Positions 61,002-64,000 of a stretch of DNA of 64,000 bases are shown piece by piece. The stretch covers positions 1,178,001 through 1,242,000 of the forward strand of contig NZ_PDJJ01000001.1 of assembly GCF_002563715.1 (NCBI RefSeq), in the 5' to 3' direction. Source of the DNA: Isoptericola jiangsuensis. Its GTDB lineage: Bacteria > Actinomycetota > Actinomycetes > Actinomycetales > Cellulomonadaceae. Positions within the stretch are counted from its first letter, which is position 1, and the number at the start of each line of letters is the position of its first letter. A model generated the notes under the pieces. That model was not told the DNA's origin, did no database searches, and saw only the letters and a list, made by a program, of their open reading frames with translations. The translations under genes were made by a program, and so were the position numbers.

Positions 61002-62561
61002 TCAGCCCGCGGCCGCGTCGGACGCGCCGTCGTCCGCGGTGCGCTCCAGGGCGGCCCGGTCGGCCTCGACCAGCGCTTCCACCGACGACCGGTCGTCGGT
61101 CACCGCGAGGTCGCCCAGGTCGACGACGGCGCCCTCCGCCCCGGCCAGGAGCTCGGGCCGGACGATCGGGCGGGTCGTCGCCTCGACGGCCTTCAGCGGC
61201 TCCAGGGGCGTCGACGCGTCGGCGACCTTGAGCTCGACCATGCGGCGCGCGGACGGCACGACCCGCGTCTCCAGGGTGGCGACGAACGCGTTGTAGTCGT
61301 TCGTGGCGGTGGTCATGGAGCGGCCCAGCTTGGTGATCTTCGCCGTCATGGTGACGAGGCGCCCGTACAGCTCCTTGCCGGTCTGGAGCACCTTCTGGGC
61401 GTCCTCCGCGACGGCGTCCTGCTGCCACGCGTAGCCGACGGTGCGCAGCAGCGCGACGAGCGTCATCGGGGTGGCGACGACGACCCGCTTGCGCATCGCG
61501 TACTCCATGAGGTCGGGCCGCTGCTCGACCGCGGCCGCGAGGATCGGCTCCGCGGGGACGAACAGCACGACGAACTCCGGGGCGGCGTCGAACTGCGACC
61601 AGTACGCCTTGCCCGCCAGGACGTCGACGTGCTTGACGAGGTCCTTGGCGTGGGCGTCGAGCTGCTTGACGGCCTCGTCGGACGCGGTCGCGGACTGCGC
61701 CTTGAGGTAGGCGGACAACGGCACCTTGGAGTCCACGACGACGTTCTTGCCGCCGGCGAGGTTGACGACGAGGTCCGGGATGAGCGCGGTGCCCTCGGCG
61801 TCGGTGCGGTGCACCTGCACGTCGAAGTCGACGTGGTCGAGCATGCCCGCCGCCTCGACGACGCGGCGGAGCTGGAGCTCGCCCCACACGCCACGGGTCT
61901 GGTTGGAGCGCAGCGCGGCGACGAGGTCGTTCGTCCCGGTGCGCAGCTCGGTGTTGACCGTCTCCAGGTGGCGCAGGTGCTCGGTGAGGGTGCTGTGCCC
62001 CTCGCGACGGGCCTTCTCGGCGTCGTCGACGTGGCGGTTGACCTGGTCGAGCGTCTTGCTCATGGGGTCGAGCAGCGACCGGATCGCCTGCTCGCGCCGG
62101 GCGAGCGTCTCGTCGTTCTTCACGGTGCTGGCCTGGAGGCGCTGCTCGGCCAGCTCGAGGAACTGCTGGTTGCTGGAGGTGAGGACCTCGCCCGCCAGCG
62201 CCCGGAACTGCTGCGCGGCGCGCTCCTGGTCGCCCTTGACCTCGGCGAGCTGTCGCTCGGCCTCGGCCCGGAACTCTGCGAGGCGGCGCTCCGCCTCCTC
62301 GCGGGCGGCGTCGAGGCGCCGCTCGGCGTCGTCGGCCGCGCGCTCCAGGCGCAGCTCGCCGTCCTCGCGGGTCGCGGCGACCTGCTCGCGCAGCGCGGCG
62401 GCCTCCCGCCGGGCCGCGTCCAGCTCCGTGCGGGCGCGCACCGCCTCCATCTCCTGGGAGCGGTGCTGCCCGGAGGTGCGCAGCGCGTGCCACAGCCAGC
62501 CGATCACCGTCCCGGCCACCAGCGTGCCGAGCGAGATGAGCAGCGCGGTCGTCGTCTCCAT
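61002..62561 (-). CDS. rmuC: RmuC family DNA recombination protein
   Basis: 519 residues. One N-terminal membrane helix (TALLISLGTLVAGTVIGWLW) is followed by a charged coiled coil to about residue 170. The nuclease-like RmuC core follows: GVWGELQLRRVVEAAGML, LIPDLVVNLAGGKNVVVDSKVPLSAYL with D...D.K acidic residues, and EFVVLFVPAEPILAAAVEQRPDL. RmuC limits inversions and rearrangements at repeats. It converges with ispH, and the promoter lies in the 81-bp divergent gap to the ABC gene. Confidence 0.95.
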   Translation of the reverse strand: METTTALLISLGTLVAGTVIGWLWHALRTSGQHRSQEMEAVRARTELDAARREAAALREQVAATREDGELRLERAADDAERRLDAAREEAERRLAEFRAEAERQLAEVKGDQERAAQQFRALAGEVLTSSNQQFLELAEQRLQASTVKNDETLARREQAIRSLLDPMSKTLDQVNRHVDDAEKARREGHSTLTEHLRHLETVNTELRTGTNDLVAALRSNQTRGVWGELQLRRVVEAAGMLDHVDFDVQVHRTDAEGTALIPDLVVNLAGGKNVVVDSKVPLSAYLKAQSATASDEAVKQLDAHAKDLVKHVDVLAGKAYWSQFDAAPEFVVLFVPAEPILAAAVEQRPDLMEYAMRKRVVVATPMTLVALLRTVGYAWQQDAVAEDAQKVLQTGKELYGRLVTMTAKITKLGRSMTTATNDYNAFVATLETRVVPSARRMVELKVADASTPLEPLKAVEATTRPIVRPELLAGAEGAVVDLGDLAVTDDRSSVEALVEADRAALERTADDGASDAAAG

Positions 62562-62642
62562 GGCGCACAGGCTGTCACGCGGGTCCGACACGGCCGGTGA
62601 GGCGCCCCGACGCACGCGCGGACCGGCCGCTACGGTGACCGG

Positions 62643-63470
62643 GTGAACCCACCCGCCGCACCCGAGCCGGGCCCCGCCGGGCCCCCGTCCGCCGCCCCGG
62701 ACCCCGACCCGACGGCGGCCCTCAGCCTGCGCGGCCTGTGGCGCCGGTTCGGGGAGAAGATCGCCGTCGCGGGCGTGGACCTCGACGTGCCCGCGGGCTC
62801 GTTCTTCGGCCTGGTCGGTCCCAACGGCGCCGGCAAGACGACGACCCTGTCCATGGCGACCGGCCTGCTGCGGCCCGACTTCGGCACCGTGCACGTGCTC
62901 GGCACCGACCTGTGGGCGCACCCGGAGGTCGCCAAGCCGCGGCTCGGGGTCCTGCCCGACGGGCTGCGGCTGTTCGACCGGCTCACCGGCGCCCAGCTCC
63001 TGCACTACGCCGGCCTGCTGCACGGGCTCGACCGCCCCACGGTCGCCGCCCGCGCCGAGGACCTCCTGGTGGCGATGGACCTTGCGGCCGACCGGGACAC
63101 CGTGGTCGTCGACTACTCGGCGGGCATGACCAAGAAGATCTCGCTGGCCTGCGCGATGATCCACGCGCCCCGGGTGCTCGTCCTCGACGAGCCGTTCGAG
63201 GCCGTCGACCCCGTCAGCGCCGCCAACATCCGCGACATCCTGGGCCGCTACGTGGACGACGGCGGCACCGTCGTCGTGTCCAGCCACGTCATGGACCTCG
63301 TGCAGCGCATGTGCACCCACGTCGCGGTCATCGCGGGCGGGCACGTGCTCGACGCGGGCACCGTGGACGACGTGCGGGGCGGGCAGACCCTGGAGGACCG
63401 GTTCGTCGGGCTCGTCGGCGGACGCAGGCAGGCAGGAGGCCTGGCGTGGTTGCGCACCTCGTCCGACTGA
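62643..63470 (+). CDS. ABC transporter ATPase
   Basis: 275 residues. A Pro/Ala lead of about 28 residues precedes the ATPase. Walker A is [14 protein letters not shown], the signature YSAGMTKKISLACAMIH and Walker B VLVLDEPFEAVDPVSAANI. The degenerate signature is usual for DrrA/CcmA-like export ATPases. GTG 62643 follows a TACGGT -10-like element closely, so the message may be nearly leaderless. It overlaps the permease gene by 25 nt, and the two form an exporter of unknown substrate. Confidence 0.92.
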   Translation: MNPPAAPEPGPAGPPSAAPDPDPTAALSLRGLWRRFGEKIAVAGVDLDVPAGSFFGLVGPNGAGKTTTLSMATGLLRPDFGTVHVLGTDLWAHPEVAKPRLGVLPDGLRLFDRLTGAQLLHYAGLLHGLDRPTVAARAEDLLVAMDLAADRDTVVVDYSAGMTKKISLACAMIHAPRVLVLDEPFEAVDPVSAANIRDILGRYVDDGGTVVVSSHVMDLVQRMCTHVAVIAGGHVLDAGTVDDVRGGQTLEDRFVGLVGGRRQAGGLAWLRTSSD

Positions 63471-64000
63471 GGCTCACGCTGCTGGCCGGCACGCTGCGCC
63501 GCAGCGTCTGGCAGACGATCGGGCTCGCCGTCGGGCTCCTGTACGGCCTGTCGGTGGTCACGCTGCTGGTCGGTGCCGCGATCCTCGGCGGCCGGACCGA
63601 CCCGGTGCTGACCGGCCAGGTCCTCACCGTCGGCGGCGCGCTGGTCGTGCTGGCCTGGTGGGTGGTGCCGCTCTTCGCGTTCGGCCTCGACGCCACGCTG
63701 GACCCGCTGCGCTTCACGACGTTCGCGATCCCGCGCCGGACCCTGCTGGCGGGTCTGGCCGTCGCCGGCCTGGTCTCGGTGCCCGCCGCCGTCACGGCGC
63801 TGGCCGCCGCCGGGTCGGCGTTCGCGTGGGCGTCCGACCCGCTCGCGCTGCTCGCGGCGCTGCTCGGCGCGGTGGCCGTCGTCGCACTGTGCGTGGTCGG
63901 CTCCCGGGCCGTCACCACGCTGTGCGCGCCGCTGCTCGACTCGCGCCGCTACCGCGAGGTGCTCATGCTCGCCGCCATCGTGCCGGTGCTCGCCGTCGGC
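63446..64000 (+). CDS. ABC transporter permease, N-terminal part
   Basis: The window ends after 185 codons of this gene. The N-terminus VVAHLVRLRLTLLAGTLRRSVWQ is followed by hydrophobic helices (LAVGLLYGLSVVTLLVGAAIL, VLTVGGALVVLAWWVVPLFAFG and others), a membrane permease of the ABC-2 type. GGAGG lies 7 nt before the GTG at 63446, within the end of the ATPase gene, so translation is coupled. It is the partner of that ATPase. Function of the pair cannot be assigned from the part seen. Confidence 0.85.
   Translation, partial: MVAHLVRLRLTLLAGTLRRSVWQTIGLAVGLLYGLSVVTLLVGAAILGGRTDPVLTGQVLTVGGALVVLAWWVVPLFAFGLDATLDPLRFTTFAIPRRTLLAGLAVAGLVSVPAAVTALAAAGSAFAWASDPLALLAALLGAVAVVALCVVGSRAVTTLCAPLLDSRRYREVLMLAAIVPVLAVG

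Overview
The window is high-GC (mostly above 70 percent) and almost fully coding. It uses many GTG starts, ATGA/GTGA overlaps between operon genes, leaderless promoters, and very long perfect hairpins without U-tracts as terminators. A RamB-type regulator beside the glyoxylate-shunt genes, Lsr2-like DNA-binding sequence, an actinobacterial ALDH-DUF779 pair, IspH and a class II fumarase all point to an actinomycete. I think a Micrococcales member of the Cellulomonadaceae/Promicromonosporaceae type is most likely, but the genus is inference only. No tRNA, rRNA, CRISPR array or transposase was seen.

Region 1 (1-2400) holds the end of an aldehyde dehydrogenase, its usual DUF779 partner, a zinc-ribbon protein and an HNH endonuclease.

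Region 2 (about 2660-29420) is a 25-kb defence island. It starts with a complete type I Zorya system (zorA-zorB-zorC-zorD, leftward, 4-nt overlaps). Next come a membrane protein and a micropeptide, then a type I restriction system whose hsdM-hsdS genes are preceded by an unusual HTH/degenerate-methylase protein. The matching hsdR lies 8 kb away at 23.9 kb. Between hsdS and hsdR sit a broken Abi_2 gene, a DUF6994 gene, a Fic gene with a perfect operator-like repeat, and a leftward three-gene set: an EVE-like/HNH nuclease, a uracil-glycosylase-like protein, and an exonuclease-BRCT-Lsr2 fusion. A rightward unknown helical protein follows. The three-gene set is the best candidate for an undescribed modified-DNA defence module. 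Three arrays, each of exactly five 20-bp units sharing a GCGCTGACTCG core, lie at 2661, 28191 and 29321. The first two bound the island in inverted orientation.

Region 3 (29455-47536) is metabolic. Malate synthase, isocitrate lyase and a RamB-like regulator are followed by a 13-gene leftward operon. That operon encodes a Liv-type ABC importer, an acyl-CoA synthetase, a TetR regulator, 3-hydroxybutyrate dehydrogenase, two alpha/beta hydrolases, a two-subunit CoA transferase and a thiolase. Together these look like import and breakdown of a 3-hydroxybutyrate-type compound to acetyl-CoA, which the adjacent glyoxylate shunt would assimilate.

Region 4 (47726-64000) is mostly housekeeping: NhaA, DUF1697, PhoH, a FUSC/MarR divergent pair, a DtxR-type iron box with a leftward promoter, FumC, carbonic anhydrase, a PfkB sugar kinase, XseB, an ABC-F ATPase inserted between xseB and xseA, IspH, RmuC and an ABC exporter cut by the window end.
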